A stretch of 64,000 bases of DNA, from the NCBI RefSeq assembly GCF_003627215.1, contig NZ_CP032677.1, forward strand, positions 2,981,501 through 3,045,500, given 5' to 3'. The position numbers were made by a program, and so were the translations under genes. Below the pieces are notes generated by a model. That model worked only from the letters and a program-made list of their open reading frames with translations. It was not told the DNA's origin and made no database searches. Origin of the DNA: Pseudomonas sp. Leaf58 (GTDB lineage: Bacteria; Pseudomonadota; Gammaproteobacteria; Pseudomonadales; Pseudomonadaceae). Below, one piece after another: positions 8,782 to 18,071 of this stretch. Within the stretch, counting starts at the first letter, position 1. Each line of letters starts with the position of its first letter.

Positions 8782-10065
8782 TCAGAACAGATAACCGGCG
8801 GATAAGCGCACCTGGTCGCGGTTGGCGTACGCACCGAACTGGCGGTCGGGCTTGCCGAAGAACACATCGACTTCGAGCCCCAACTTGAGCCAGTCCACCG
8901 GTTTGTAGGTGAAGATCCCCTGAACGAAACTGTCGTCCTGCGCTGGCGGCGACATGCCGAAAACCAGACGGGTCTTGAGGCGATCCTGGAACTGCGAGCC
9001 TTCGGCAGACACAGTGAACAGGTCGTCGCGTTTGTCCTGGACCATGCCGGGCTGCCAGTCGAGCAGCCGCTGATGTTGCCACTGCATCGAGATCAGCCAG
9101 TCCCGCAATAGGTAATCGACGCCCAGCAGCGACTTGGTCATCGCCGTCTGGTCGCTGCCGTAAGCGCGGTAAGGATTGGTGACGCGCCAATTGTCGAAAT
9201 AGGCGACTTCACTGCGTACCACGATGCTGTGGCCGGCATCGATGGCCACACTTGAGCCGCCCATGGAATAGCGCGGGAATTGCCGTTCGAGGCGAATCAG
9301 GCCCTCTTCGGTCTGGCCTTCGACGGCGTAAACCGGGTCCTGTTGGCGGGCGTTGAGGGCAACGAAGCTGACATCCACCGTGCCGATCCGGCCGTTGGCA
9401 CTGGCGCCGTAACCGAAGCCACTGTGACCGTCATAACCGGGCCGCGAATCGACCACAAACATCTGCGGATCGGGTGTGGCAAAGATCGGTGCATCGAACT
9501 CGCTGCCGACGGCCGGCGCCTGGTTTTTCACAAAATCAGTGATCACCAGCGCTTCCAGCTCCCACTCGGCGACCGGCTGCAGCAGGCGAATCATCGGCAC
9601 GGCGATGCGGCTGTCTTCCAACAGACCGATCACACCCTCGCGATAATCCAGCGGGTTGATCTGATCGAGCACCCGTAATTCATCTGCACGCCCCCACACC
9701 ACCTGCTGCCAGCCCACCGTCAGCTCGCCGTCACCGACGTAGAGCCCCCAGTAAAGGTGCCGCCAATCGGCAGTCGCCCGGTAATCGTCCCGGGCTTGCG
9801 CGCTGTATGGGTTGTTGCCGTCATAACGGAAGTCGTAACGGGCTCGGCCCTTGGCCTTGTAGTAGCCGCTGTCCCAGGCATCCTCCAGGCTGAACTTGAG
9901 GTACACGGCCTTTTGCGTGACCTGGTCGTCACCGTGCAGACGCACGGCCGTGGCAACGCCGATCTCCGCTTCATGATGCTCCGGCAACCACTCGGCGATC
10001 GCCACTGGCGAGCCGAGGCTGACCAGCGCGGCCAAAAGGCCGCGGTTCAATCCCAGTCGAGCCAT
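8782..10065 (-). CDS. DUF1302-like outer-membrane beta-barrel protein
   Basis: A 427-residue protein with a signal peptide (MARLGLNRGLLAALVSLGSPVAIAEWLP). It then has alternating amphipathic strands typical of outer-membrane barrels, for example RHLYWGLYVGDGELTVGWQQVVWGRADELRVLDQINPLDYRE, and a terminal aromatic residue (VRLSAGYLF). The WGRAD...DxxNPxD block is characteristic of DUF1302-like proteins, which often neighbour MMPL transporters. The start at 10065 is three bases below the end of the preceding SDR gene. It is probably the outer-membrane element of the export path. A specific pore function cannot be shown from sequence. Confidence 0.75.
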   Translation of the reverse strand: MARLGLNRGLLAALVSLGSPVAIAEWLPEHHEAEIGVATAVRLHGDDQVTQKAVYLKFSLEDAWDSGYYKAKGRARYDFRYDGNNPYSAQARDDYRATADWRHLYWGLYVGDGELTVGWQQVVWGRADELRVLDQINPLDYREGVIGLLEDSRIAVPMIRLLQPVAEWELEALVITDFVKNQAPAVGSEFDAPIFATPDPQMFVVDSRPGYDGHSGFGYGASANGRIGTVDVSFVALNARQQDPVYAVEGQTEEGLIRLERQFPRYSMGGSSVAIDAGHSIVVRSEVAYFDNWRVTNPYRAYGSDQTAMTKSLLGVDYLLRDWLISMQWQHQRLLDWQPGMVQDKRDDLFTVSAEGSQFQDRLKTRLVFGMSPPAQDDSFVQGIFTYKPVDWLKLGLEVDVFFGKPDRQFGAYANRDQVRLSAGYLF

Positions 10066-10067
10066 GG

Positions 10068-10832
10068 CTACATTCCCAACCCGGCACCGCCGTCGATCAT
10101 CAGGCTTTGCGCCGTGACACCACTCGCCTGCGGGCTCGCCAGATAACGAACCATGGCCGCCACTTCGTCGCCCTGAATGAAGCGCCGTAGGGGCAACTTC
10201 TTCTTGGCATTGCGCAGGATTTGCTCGTGGGTGATCCCGGCGATGCGCGCTTGAGCCGCCAATTCGCCTTGCAGCATCGGTGTGTCGATCCAGGCGGGCA
10301 GGATGGCATTGACGGTAATTCGCCGTGGCGCCAGGTCCAGCGCCAAGGCTTTGGTCATACCGATGATGCCGTGCTTGGAGGCGCAGTAAGCGGTGTTGCG
10401 GACCTTGCCCGCTCGGCCGAGGATCGACGACATGTTGACGATCCGCCCACCATCCGCCAACAGTGGCAGGCACAACGAGGTGACGTAAAAGGTGCCGTTG
10501 AGGTTGATCGAAATTACCTTGTGCCAGTTGTCGAGGTCTTCGGGTTCGTTCTCGTCGCAGACCCCGGCGCTGTTGACCAGCACATCGACAAAGCCGACCC
10601 GGTTGGCCAGGCCCTTGAACAGAAGTTGCAGGCTGGCGAGATCGGCGATGTTCGCTTGATGGGTTTCGATGCGAGCGGCAAATTCGCCCTCGGTGACCCA
10701 CCTCTGCAAGGTTGCCAGATCCCGATCAAGCAAGATCAAAAGGTGCTCGGCCTGGGCTGCAAAATTTTCCGCGACGGCGCGGCCAATACCATTGGCCGCG
10801 CCGGTAATCACAATCGTGCGTGCCTGGCTCAT
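10068..10832 (-). CDS. Short-chain dehydrogenase/reductase (probable beta-ketoacyl reductase)
   Basis: A 254-residue classical SDR. It has the cofactor loop TGAANGIG (about residues 11-18), NSAG (about 87-90), the catalytic Ser in VNMSSILG and the YxxxK motif YCASK. It is related to, but clearly different from, the FabG-like reductase immediately upstream, with which it overlaps by four bases (ATGA). Having two ketoreductases suggests that two different keto positions are reduced, or that this one acts on a late intermediate. It ends three bases before the barrel gene, so it is in the same transcript. Confidence 0.85.
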   Translation of the reverse strand: MSQARTIVITGAANGIGRAVAENFAAQAEHLLILLDRDLATLQRWVTEGEFAARIETHQANIADLASLQLLFKGLANRVGFVDVLVNSAGVCDENEPEDLDNWHKVISINLNGTFYVTSLCLPLLADGGRIVNMSSILGRAGKVRNTAYCASKHGIIGMTKALALDLAPRRITVNAILPAWIDTPMLQGELAAQARIAGITHEQILRNAKKKLPLRRFIQGDEVAAMVRYLASPQASGVTAQSLMIDGGAGLGM

Positions 10833-11566
10833 AACATTTTCAATCCACCGTTGACGGACAAGACTTCGCCCGTGACGTACAGGCCGCGCTCGGCCAGATA
10901 CAGCACCGCGTCGGCAATTTCTTCAGGCCGGGCGAACCGTTTGATCAACAGCCGCGACTGGATTTCCTGCTCATGGGCGCCGACCAGTGCTTCGCTCATG
11001 TCGGTGCTGACGATGCCGGGAGCCACCGCGTTGACCCGGATGTTGCGCGGCGCCAACTCCACCGCCAGTGCGCGTGTCAATGCTTCTACACCGCCTTTGG
11101 CGGCGGCGTAGTTGCTCTGGCCCTTGCCGGGCTTTTGCGCGGCCACCGAACTGAGGTTGACGATGCACCCGCTGCGTTGGCGCATCATGCAGGGCAGCAC
11201 CTGCTGACAGCACAACAACGTGCCGACCAGGTTGGTCTGGATGACCTCGGTGATGTCGCTCAACGATTGCGTGGCGAGCAAACCGTCACGGGTAACACCG
11301 GCGTTGTTGACCAACAAGTCGATACGCTCGAAACGTTGCTCGACCCGTTCAAAAAACGCCTGAATGCTCTGCGCATCCTTGATATCACACTGCACGGCCA
11401 GGCACTCCCGGCCGAGCCCCTCGACCTGCGCCTGCAAAGCAGCGGCTGACGCCTCGTCACGGACATAACTGAAGGCAACCTGATAACCCGCGCCGGCCAG
11501 GGCCAGCACGATGGACTTGCCAATGCCGCGACTGCCGCCGGTCACGACAGCTATTTTCTGAGTCAT
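10829..11566 (-). CDS. FabG-like 3-oxoacyl-ACP reductase
   Basis: A 245-residue protein with all FabG hallmarks: TGGSRGIG (about 9-16), NNAG (about 89-92), the catalytic Ser (VNLSSVAA), YAAAK, and PGIVSTDM after the active site. It is expected to reduce beta-ketoacyl-ACP to beta-hydroxyacyl-ACP with NADPH in the cytoplasm. It lies between the transaminase-reductase fusion and the second SDR, in the same operon as the ketosynthases and ACP. This supports processing of beta-keto groups during chain assembly. No dehydratase gene accompanies it in the cluster. Confidence 0.9.
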   Translation of the reverse strand: MTQKIAVVTGGSRGIGKSIVLALAGAGYQVAFSYVRDEASAAALQAQVEGLGRECLAVQCDIKDAQSIQAFFERVEQRFERIDLLVNNAGVTRDGLLATQSLSDITEVIQTNLVGTLLCCQQVLPCMMRQRSGCIVNLSSVAAQKPGKGQSNYAAAKGGVEALTRALAVELAPRNIRVNAVAPGIVSTDMSEALVGAHEQEIQSRLLIKRFARPEEIADAVLYLAERGLYVTGEVLSVNGGLKML

Positions 11567-11575
11567 GACCGCTCC

Positions 11576-14446
11576 TTAAAGTGAGTTTTGAGTTTTGAAT
11601 TGCGCGAGGGTGAAGCCGTGGGTCGCGGCCAGTGCGCGGACCTGCTGAACTTGCTCACGGCTGATATCGCCGTAGGAGCCGTGCTGGCTCATGCCCGACA
11701 AGCCCATCAACACCGACTCGGCCATGCACGCATACAGCTGACCTTTTTTCAGATAGGCCCGCACGTTGGGCGCCAGGCCGTCGTCAAACGGCGTCTGGAC
11801 GATGCCGCCGTGCATGTAGAGCACGTCTTCGCGTTGGCTCGGCAGGTCTTGATGGACGTTCAGCGGCACGGCGATATCGCAAATCACGCTGCGCTCGGCG
11901 AAATGTTCGGCACCGAGGAACGGCTGAGGCGCATTGGCAGCGCACAGGACAATCCGTGCGCCCTTGAGGGCGTCGAGATCGTGGGTGACCGTGATGAAGG
12001 CGTTCGCGCCAAGGCGCTCATCCACCAGACGGGCGATGTGCAAACCGAGGTCGGCTTTTTGTCCATGTAAGTGCAACAAGCCACGAAAACCATCAAGGGT
12101 CAGCAGTCGCTGCGCCAACCGGTCGTGTTCGGCCGTGCCTTTGAGGATCGAACGGGCCGCGTCGGCGTAAATCTGTTGCGCAGTTTTCTCCAGGCGCCGA
12201 ACCGAGCCGTCACGACCGCTGCCAATCAGAATCAGGTGATCGACGGTGGCGGACAGCACCGAGGCATAGGTCGACGCAACGTTACCGGCGGCACCGACAA
12301 CGGCAGCGGTTTGCTCGCGCAGTGCCAGACCTTGCTGTACACAGCCTTGCTCGATGGCTTCGAGCCCCATGCCGATGGTCAGGGCATTGCCGGACGTCAG
12401 GGCCATGTCGGCAATCTTCAGCGCCTGACAATTGTTGGTGACGATCGAGGTGTACATCCCGAGGCCGGCGATGTTGCAGCCATCGGCGCGGGCATCGGTG
12501 ACACGCCTGCCGACTTCTTCGCGAATGCTGTCCAGGTCACCGCTGAGGATGTACTCGGCCATGGCATCCGAATCCATGCACAGCGGGTACAACGTGAACT
12601 CCACCGCCATGCCGAGGCGTGACCGAATGATCACCGGGCCGACTGGCACAGCGCGGCGTTCAGGCTTGGTGCGATTGATGAACGTGCGTTTTTGTTCCGG
12701 GCTCAGGGCTGCCAGCGAGGGATCGACGTCACCGAGGATATCGGCATCGATCAGGTGGTTGATGAACGCTACCCGAGCGACGACTTCGACCTTGGCATCG
12801 ATGTTTTCAACGGGCTCGGCCCCCCGAAAATCGTCTTGACGGGCTGGCACGGCGGCAATCGAGTCCGCGCAGATACCCGCCGCCAACGGCAACGCATCGC
12901 CACGGCGCAGCATGTCGCAGACCCGTTGCAGGGCTCCGATCAGCCCGTCGATTTCGCTCAGGGTGATACAGGCTGGCGGCTCCAGGCGAATCACGTTGGA
13001 GTTGCTGCCCGACGGTGCTACCCGCAACGCTTCGAATTGCAACAGGTAACCGGCGATCAAGTAACCCAAGGCATCGTTGTACTGGGCCGACGCCTGTACC
13101 AGCGAGCTGCTGACACTCAAGTCATGCAATTCCAAACCCACCAGCAAGCCACGCCCGCGCACATCGGCAATCACATCCGGATAGGCCATCTTCAGTTCAT
13201 TGAGCGAGGCTTTGAGGTAGGCGCCCTTGGTGCGTATGTCTTTGAGCATCGCGTCGTCATTGGCGAACAACCGGCGCAATGCCGACAGCGCGATATGGCA
13301 GGACGGATCGTCCTCGGCGAAGGTCGAGCTGTGGATGTAGCTGAACTCGCCTTCGTAGTGGCTGCTGCGGATCACCGTCGCGGCGATTTTCATCAAGCCG
13401 CCGCCGAGGGCCTTGGACAGGCAGTAATAGTCGCCTTGCAGGTTGAACTGGCTGCTGGCAAGAAACGTCCCGGCGCGACCAAAACCCGACTGCACTTCAT
13501 CGACCACCAGCGGGCATTGTTGCTCGTTACACAGCTTGCGCAGCCCCAGATAGAACTCGGCCGCGAACTCGTTGATACCGCCTTCACCCTGAATCGGTTC
13601 CATCAACACGGCGGTAATCGCACTGAACGGCAGTTGCAGCACGTTCAGGTGTTCGCCGTCCCATTGCAGGCTCAACCAATGGTGCGTGTGCCGGGCCGGC
13701 AATTCCTGCAACTGATGGGGCTGCTGTGGGTCGATGAACTCGACGTTCAGACCAAAACGGGCAAACGGCGCGCGGTACTGACGGCCATAGGTCAGTTGCA
13801 CGGTATTGACCAATTTGCCGTGGAAGCTGCCGCGCAGGGCGACGAATACCGGTTCGATGTGCAACTGCGCCAGGTTGTGTTGGCGAACGGCTTCAACCAC
13901 CTGACGCAAGGTCACGCTGTTCAGGGTGGCCGGCAGGACACCTGCAGGCAGGTCGAGGTCGGCCACATCCAGCTCGCGGTAAGCGCGTTCGCTGGCGGTC
14001 AGGCGGGCCAGGGTGAAATCGATGTCGTCGAACTGCTTTTTCAGGCTCTTCTGGCGACGAAACTCCGCGTGCTTGACGGCGATTTCCACCGCCTCCGCGC
14101 CACTGTTGGAGAAAGTCGAAATATAACGTTCGGTGTTCTTCAGTTCGCGATTGAAGGCGTCGCTGAGCTCTCGCCCCAATTGCCCGGCCGCACCGCGGAT
14201 CGACATTTGTGCGTTGAACGGCACGTCGCTGCGCAGCAGCGCACATAGCTGATCGACAAACTGTGGGTCGTTGTGGCCGAACAGTGCCGCACCGTAACCG
14301 CCGAGAAAGTCGGTGACCGTGACCATATCGCCCTTGGGGTTGCGGTAGAACAACTGGCTACCGAGGGCGCGCTGAAATTCAATCTCCAGGCCCAGTGCCT
14401 GGAGCAGGCCGACGAATTTGGGCCGAACGAAATCGCGATAATCCAT
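11576..14446 (-). CDS. Bifunctional class III aminotransferase / acyl-ACP reductase-like fusion
   Basis: About 956 residues. Residues ~1-500 are a class III PLP aminotransferase: TFSNSGAEAVEIAVK (111-125) for PLP phosphate binding, MEPIQGEGG (282-290), VDEVQSGFGRAG (315-326) with the PLP-ring Asp, and the Schiff-base Lys345 in CLSKALGGG. Residues ~560-956 resemble long-chain acyl-ACP reductases: LTSGNALTIGMGLEAIE (687-703), a Rossmann loop VVGAAGNVAS (716-725) and ICDIAVPLNV. Together they would reduce an ACP-bound acyl chain to an aldehyde and transaminate it to a primary amine. The ATG at 14446 is chosen because AAGGGA lies ten bases upstream; the ATG at 14455 is too close to it. Substrate length is unknown. 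Confidence 0.85.
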   Translation of the reverse strand: MDYRDFVRPKFVGLLQALGLEIEFQRALGSQLFYRNPKGDMVTVTDFLGGYGAALFGHNDPQFVDQLCALLRSDVPFNAQMSIRGAAGQLGRELSDAFNRELKNTERYISTFSNSGAEAVEIAVKHAEFRRQKSLKKQFDDIDFTLARLTASERAYRELDVADLDLPAGVLPATLNSVTLRQVVEAVRQHNLAQLHIEPVFVALRGSFHGKLVNTVQLTYGRQYRAPFARFGLNVEFIDPQQPHQLQELPARHTHHWLSLQWDGEHLNVLQLPFSAITAVLMEPIQGEGGINEFAAEFYLGLRKLCNEQQCPLVVDEVQSGFGRAGTFLASSQFNLQGDYYCLSKALGGGLMKIAATVIRSSHYEGEFSYIHSSTFAEDDPSCHIALSALRRLFANDDAMLKDIRTKGAYLKASLNELKMAYPDVIADVRGRGLLVGLELHDLSVSSSLVQASAQYNDALGYLIAGYLLQFEALRVAPSGSNSNVIRLEPPACITLSEIDGLIGALQRVCDMLRRGDALPLAAGICADSIAAVPARQDDFRGAEPVENIDAKVEVVARVAFINHLIDADILGDVDPSLAALSPEQKRTFINRTKPERRAVPVGPVIIRSRLGMAVEFTLYPLCMDSDAMAEYILSGDLDSIREEVGRRVTDARADGCNIAGLGMYTSIVTNNCQALKIADMALTSGNALTIGMGLEAIEQGCVQQGLALREQTAAVVGAAGNVASTYASVLSATVDHLILIGSGRDGSVRRLEKTAQQIYADAARSILKGTAEHDRLAQRLLTLDGFRGLLHLHGQKADLGLHIARLVDERLGANAFITVTHDLDALKGARIVLCAANAPQPFLGAEHFAERSVICDIAVPLNVHQDLPSQREDVLYMHGGIVQTPFDDGLAPNVRAYLKKGQLYACMAESVLMGLSGMSQHGSYGDISREQVQQVRALAATHGFTLAQFKTQNSL

Positions 14447-14484
14447 GACAGTCATATCCCTTGAAAGTAAAAAAGAGGCGGTAG

Positions 14485-15696
14485 TCAGCGGCAGTCCTGA
14501 GTGACCTTTGCGCTGTAGAGCACTTGATAGGCGGCGCTGAATCCGTTGTCGTCGCGGTTCAGCACCAGGCAATGCGCAAGGCTCGCGGCGTGGGGCGCGC
14601 CCTGAATAAACGGCAGGTTCGCCACTGGCTGCTGCAAACCGGCAATCGGCGGCACGCTTTGGGCCTGCAATGCGCAACGCGCAAGCATCAGATCCACCAG
14701 GCTCGGCGCCGCGCTGAGAATGCCGTTGATCGCCAACCCGCTGGTGATGTGCGAGGCGCGTGCAAGGGCCAGCGTCTGGCACAACACGCGGTCTTTGTGC
14801 GCATCGCCGGTGCCGCTGCACACCAACACATCGGTTGGGCTGTCGGGCAGGCTCAAGCGACCGAGGGTGGCATGGGCCGTCATGTCGGCGAGGCACGCCT
14901 GAGGACCGGCCGGAAGGTCTTCGCGCCGGCGCAGCACCAATGCTGCCGCTCCCTCCCCGGCAATGCCGCCGGTGCCCCGAAGGTCAAACGGCAGCAGAGT
15001 GTTCGAGCCGTTGGCGCTGATGACACCCGCCTGGACCAACCCGGACAGCGCCAGGGCATCCAGCTCGCTGCCCGCACCGACAACGATTGCCGCGTCAATT
15101 CGGCCATCCTGCAAAGCGGCCGTAGCCTCACGCAAGGCTGCCAGGTTGCCGGCGACACCTTGCATATAGGCGTTGCACTCACCCACCAGTTTCAGCGCCA
15201 GGCTGGTGACACCCAGCAAGCAGTTGCTCAAGCCTTTGAGCACCAGAAAAGGGTCCTGGGCACGGTCTTGCAGGATCCGTTTGGCGAACGCCGCCATGTC
15301 GGCGACGCCGTCCTGCCGACAGCCGAGCAACAACTCGGCATAGGATTCCAAAGACGGATGGGTGTAGCCGCCCTGACAGCAATACAAACCGAAACGGACA
15401 TCCGGCTGCTCATCGGCCAGGCCTGCTTCTTCCAACGCCTGACGTACCGCGCTGATACCCCAGATCACTGCCGGCGTGCAGTAACGCTGAAGGTTTTGCG
15501 CAAGGTCTTGTCGGCTGCGTTGGTGGTCCTGATCCTGAATTTGCCCGAACGCCACCACGCGTTCGCTGCTGAACCGTCGGGCGTTCAGCGCCGTAATTGC
15601 ACTGCGCCCTTCGGTTGCGGCCGCCCAGAAAGACTCGACACCCCAGCCGCTGGGCAACACGCAACCCGCACCGGCAATCGCGACCGCCTGTTTCAT
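14485..15696 (-). CDS. Ketosynthase-like chain-length-factor-type protein (no active-site Cys)
   Basis: A 403-residue thiolase-fold protein of the beta-ketoacyl synthase family. It starts MKQAVAIAGAGCVLPSGWGVESFW and retains the GAGSELDAL and GTGGIAGEGAAALVL blocks. The nucleophile elbow reads ...NAYMQGVAGN, with Gln where condensing enzymes have Cys. The His motifs are also lost (CSGTGDAHKD, no NKSxxGH). This matches the KS-beta or chain-length-factor partner of type II polyketide synthases, which pairs with an active KS. It overlaps the active KS just upstream by four bases (ATGA at 15693-15696), so the two are probably translated together as a heterodimer. Confidence 0.8.
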   Translation of the reverse strand: MKQAVAIAGAGCVLPSGWGVESFWAAATEGRSAITALNARRFSSERVVAFGQIQDQDHQRSRQDLAQNLQRYCTPAVIWGISAVRQALEEAGLADEQPDVRFGLYCCQGGYTHPSLESYAELLLGCRQDGVADMAAFAKRILQDRAQDPFLVLKGLSNCLLGVTSLALKLVGECNAYMQGVAGNLAALREATAALQDGRIDAAIVVGAGSELDALALSGLVQAGVISANGSNTLLPFDLRGTGGIAGEGAAALVLRRREDLPAGPQACLADMTAHATLGRLSLPDSPTDVLVCSGTGDAHKDRVLCQTLALARASHITSGLAINGILSAAPSLVDLMLARCALQAQSVPPIAGLQQPVANLPFIQGAPHAASLAHCLVLNRDDNGFSAAYQVLYSAKVTQDCR

Positions 15697-16991
15697 CGCG
15701 GCCCCTCTTGGTACTTGCCCAGCGCCAGTGAAGTGTTGAGGCCGCCGAAACCGAAGGAGTTGCTCAGGGCAACGTCGACCTTGCGCTCGACCGCTTGATG
15801 GGCGCAGTAGTCGAGGTCGCATTGTTCGTCGGCATCATGCAGGTTCAGGGTCGGCGTGACCCGATCATCCCGGCACGCCAGGGCCGTGAGCATGAACTCC
15901 GGTGCTCCGGCGGCCGCAATCAGGTGGCCGAACTGGGATTTGTTGGCCGTCACCAGTAACCGCCGATAATGGTCGCGCTCGGCGAACAGGGTCTTGATCG
16001 CCAGGGTTTCGGCGGCATCGTTGAGGGGTGTCGACGTACCGTGGGCATTGATCAGATCGACCTGTTGCGGCTCCAGCCCGGCATCCGTCAGGGCCGCCTG
16101 CATCGCCAGCACCGCTCCCCGGCCCTGCGGGTCGGGTGCGGTGATTTTGTAGGCATCCAGGCTGCTGCCGAAACCCAGCACTTCGGCGTACGGCGTTGCC
16201 CCTCGGGCGAGCGCCCGTTCGAGGGTTTCGAGCACTACAAAACCACCGCCTTCACCCGCAATCAAGCCACTGCGATGGCGGTCGAACGGCCGACACAGTT
16301 CGGTGCCCCAACGCTGTTCGCTGCTGGCGGCGCCGAGCAGATACAGCGCGGTCATGGTGTCCAGGCTCAGCACCGAATCGGCGCCCCCGGCAATGGCCTG
16401 CTCGACCTCGCCGCGACGGATCATCTGGAATGCATTGCCGATAGCCTGGGACGCTCCCGCGCAGGCGCTGCTGATATTGATCACCGGGCCTTCACTGCCG
16501 ATGCCATCGGCAATCACCCGCGCAAGGCGGTCGTTGCTCTGACACAGTGAACTGTCAGGATCGACCTGCGCCTGTCGCGCCATCAATTGAGCCCAGGACG
16601 GCGCCTGCGCCGGGTTATCCGCCAGGCTGAGCAGCATGTCCTGCAAACGATGTGCAGGTGCGCCGGACGCTGACAATACCGCCGCGCCACGCAACTGTTC
16701 GGGGCTCAGACCACTATCGGCAATGGCTTGGGTAGCCGCGACCCAACCAAAGCGGGTGCGTTTTTCCAGCGACAATCCCCAGGCCGGATGGTCTTTCAAG
16801 TGTGCCGGCATCAAGCCCATATCCACGGGCGCTGCGTAACGCACGGGGAACGCACCCGCCTCGACGCCTTGCGGTTGCCATGGCCGAATGCAATGCTCGC
16901 CGGCCAACATTCTTTGCCACATGGACTGCCACTCGAAACCGAAGCCGGTGACGGCGCCCATGCCCGTGATCACGATCCGTGTGGGGCTCAT
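15693..16991 (-). CDS. Beta-ketoacyl-ACP synthase (active KS, second pair)
   Basis: A 432-residue FabF-type ketosynthase with an intact triad: Cys177 in ISSACAGAS, His317 in INAHGTST and His356 in NKSQFGH. It also has the terminal NSFGFGGLN glycine loop. It condenses malonyl-ACP with a growing acyl chain. The start MSPTRIVITGMGAV at 16991 overlaps the end of the preceding KS-like gene by four bases, and its own end overlaps the next KS-like gene. Upstream in-frame codons fall inside the previous gene and are not needed. Together with 14485-15696 it forms a KS/CLF-type pair. Confidence 0.9.
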   Translation of the reverse strand: MSPTRIVITGMGAVTGFGFEWQSMWQRMLAGEHCIRPWQPQGVEAGAFPVRYAAPVDMGLMPAHLKDHPAWGLSLEKRTRFGWVAATQAIADSGLSPEQLRGAAVLSASGAPAHRLQDMLLSLADNPAQAPSWAQLMARQAQVDPDSSLCQSNDRLARVIADGIGSEGPVINISSACAGASQAIGNAFQMIRRGEVEQAIAGGADSVLSLDTMTALYLLGAASSEQRWGTELCRPFDRHRSGLIAGEGGGFVVLETLERALARGATPYAEVLGFGSSLDAYKITAPDPQGRGAVLAMQAALTDAGLEPQQVDLINAHGTSTPLNDAAETLAIKTLFAERDHYRRLLVTANKSQFGHLIAAAGAPEFMLTALACRDDRVTPTLNLHDADEQCDLDYCAHQAVERKVDVALSNSFGFGGLNTSLALGKYQEGPR

Positions 16992-18070
16992 GGGTAACTC
17001 TCCATTGTCTCTGTGTCCGAGGATGTTCTGGCCAGCAGCACCGCGCCCCAATGCCCGCCTCGGCTATGTTCGAGCAACAGCGTGTAACGGCTGCAATCCA
17101 GTGCCCAGGTCACAGCGATTTCGCTAAGCAAGGCGCTGGCGCCCAAGTCACCTACCAACGCCTTGGAGTGTTCGAGGGTGTGCCCGGATAGGGTAAACAA
17201 CGCGGCAATCTGCGGATCCTGTGCATCGGCGACGACTTGCCCGACATCGCTGAGGCACAGTTTTTCGTTGCTCAAAGCACGCTCAATGACGTCGCGACCG
17301 ACCGCCAGTCCACGCTCGGGTTGCACGCTGTAACCACGGGCAAACCCGGCAATACGCAACGCAGATTGAGCACCGCTGCCCGGGTTGGTCGTCAGCAACA
17401 GTGCCGCAGCACCTTCGCCGAAAACCCACGGGCTGGGGTTCACAGGTGGGTGAGTAGCGTCACGCAGGTACAACGCCGGGGTGATGTTCGGACTGCTACT
17501 GACGACGACGGCAGCATCGGCACGGCCTTCGCTCAGATGGGCAGCGGCCTCCATCAAAGCATCCAGCCCCGCATTGCCCTGGGAGCAAAAACCGCCCATG
17601 GGACCCTTGCAACGCAAGGCCTCAGCCGCGTGGGCCATGACGCTGCTGTTGAGCATCATCAGCGCATGCAGCGGCGGTGTGTGGGCAAAGAATTGCGCCA
17701 ACAGATCTGCCGGTTGTGCGCCAATGGCCTGCACTGCATCCCAGCACGAGCTGGGGCCATCCACTTCCGGAATGGCAGCGGTCAATGCGATCCGCTCGTC
17801 GGGCAGTTCCAGCCCACGCAAGGTCTCGGCGAGACGGCCGGCGCAATACAGCAGGCGCGCGCCCTGAGGCTCAAGGCTGCGGGACAGTTTGCGGTCGTAC
17901 ACACCAGCTGGCAAGGCGGGCGCTGCGACACAATGGGCCAGACGTACCGGGTCAAAATCCAGCGGTTGCGCGGCCTGAGGTTGACTGCCACGAGACGCAC
18001 ATTCAGTTCCGGCGGCGTTGAGTACCGACGCAGCAGTGATATAAACAGCGGTTGAATTGGATCTGGTCAT
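16988..18070 (-). CDS. Divergent ketosynthase-like protein (no active-site Cys)
   Basis: A 360-residue protein recognisable as KS-like by the block GFCSQGNAGLDALMEAAAHLSEGRADAAVVVSSS and by WVFGEGAAALLLTT. The elbow Cys of true KS is best aligned with Gln in SQGNAG. The HGTxT segment is replaced by VADAQDP, and NKSxxGH by ALVGDLGAS. It is shorter than usual (about 410) and lacks the C-terminal FGFGG loop. It sits directly after the first active KS (two bases apart), so it is likely its chain-length-factor or scaffold partner. It might also select the starter unit; that cannot be decided from sequence. Confidence 0.75.
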   Translation of the reverse strand: MTRSNSTAVYITAASVLNAAGTECASRGSQPQAAQPLDFDPVRLAHCVAAPALPAGVYDRKLSRSLEPQGARLLYCAGRLAETLRGLELPDERIALTAAIPEVDGPSSCWDAVQAIGAQPADLLAQFFAHTPPLHALMMLNSSVMAHAAEALRCKGPMGGFCSQGNAGLDALMEAAAHLSEGRADAAVVVSSSPNITPALYLRDATHPPVNPSPWVFGEGAAALLLTTNPGSGAQSALRIAGFARGYSVQPERGLAVGRDVIERALSNEKLCLSDVGQVVADAQDPQIAALFTLSGHTLEHSKALVGDLGASALLSEIAVTWALDCSRYTLLLEHSRGGHWGAVLLARTSSDTETMESYP

Positions 18071-18071
18071 G

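Noticed and set aside
12692-14248. 518-codon plus-strand frame opposite the transaminase fusion
   Set aside because: Antisense of a well-supported enzyme whose PLP and Rossmann motifs lie on the other strand.
14524-15798. 424-codon plus-strand frame opposite the KS-like gene
   Set aside because: Gln/Arg/His-rich shadow with no domain; the minus strand encodes an evident KS-family protein.
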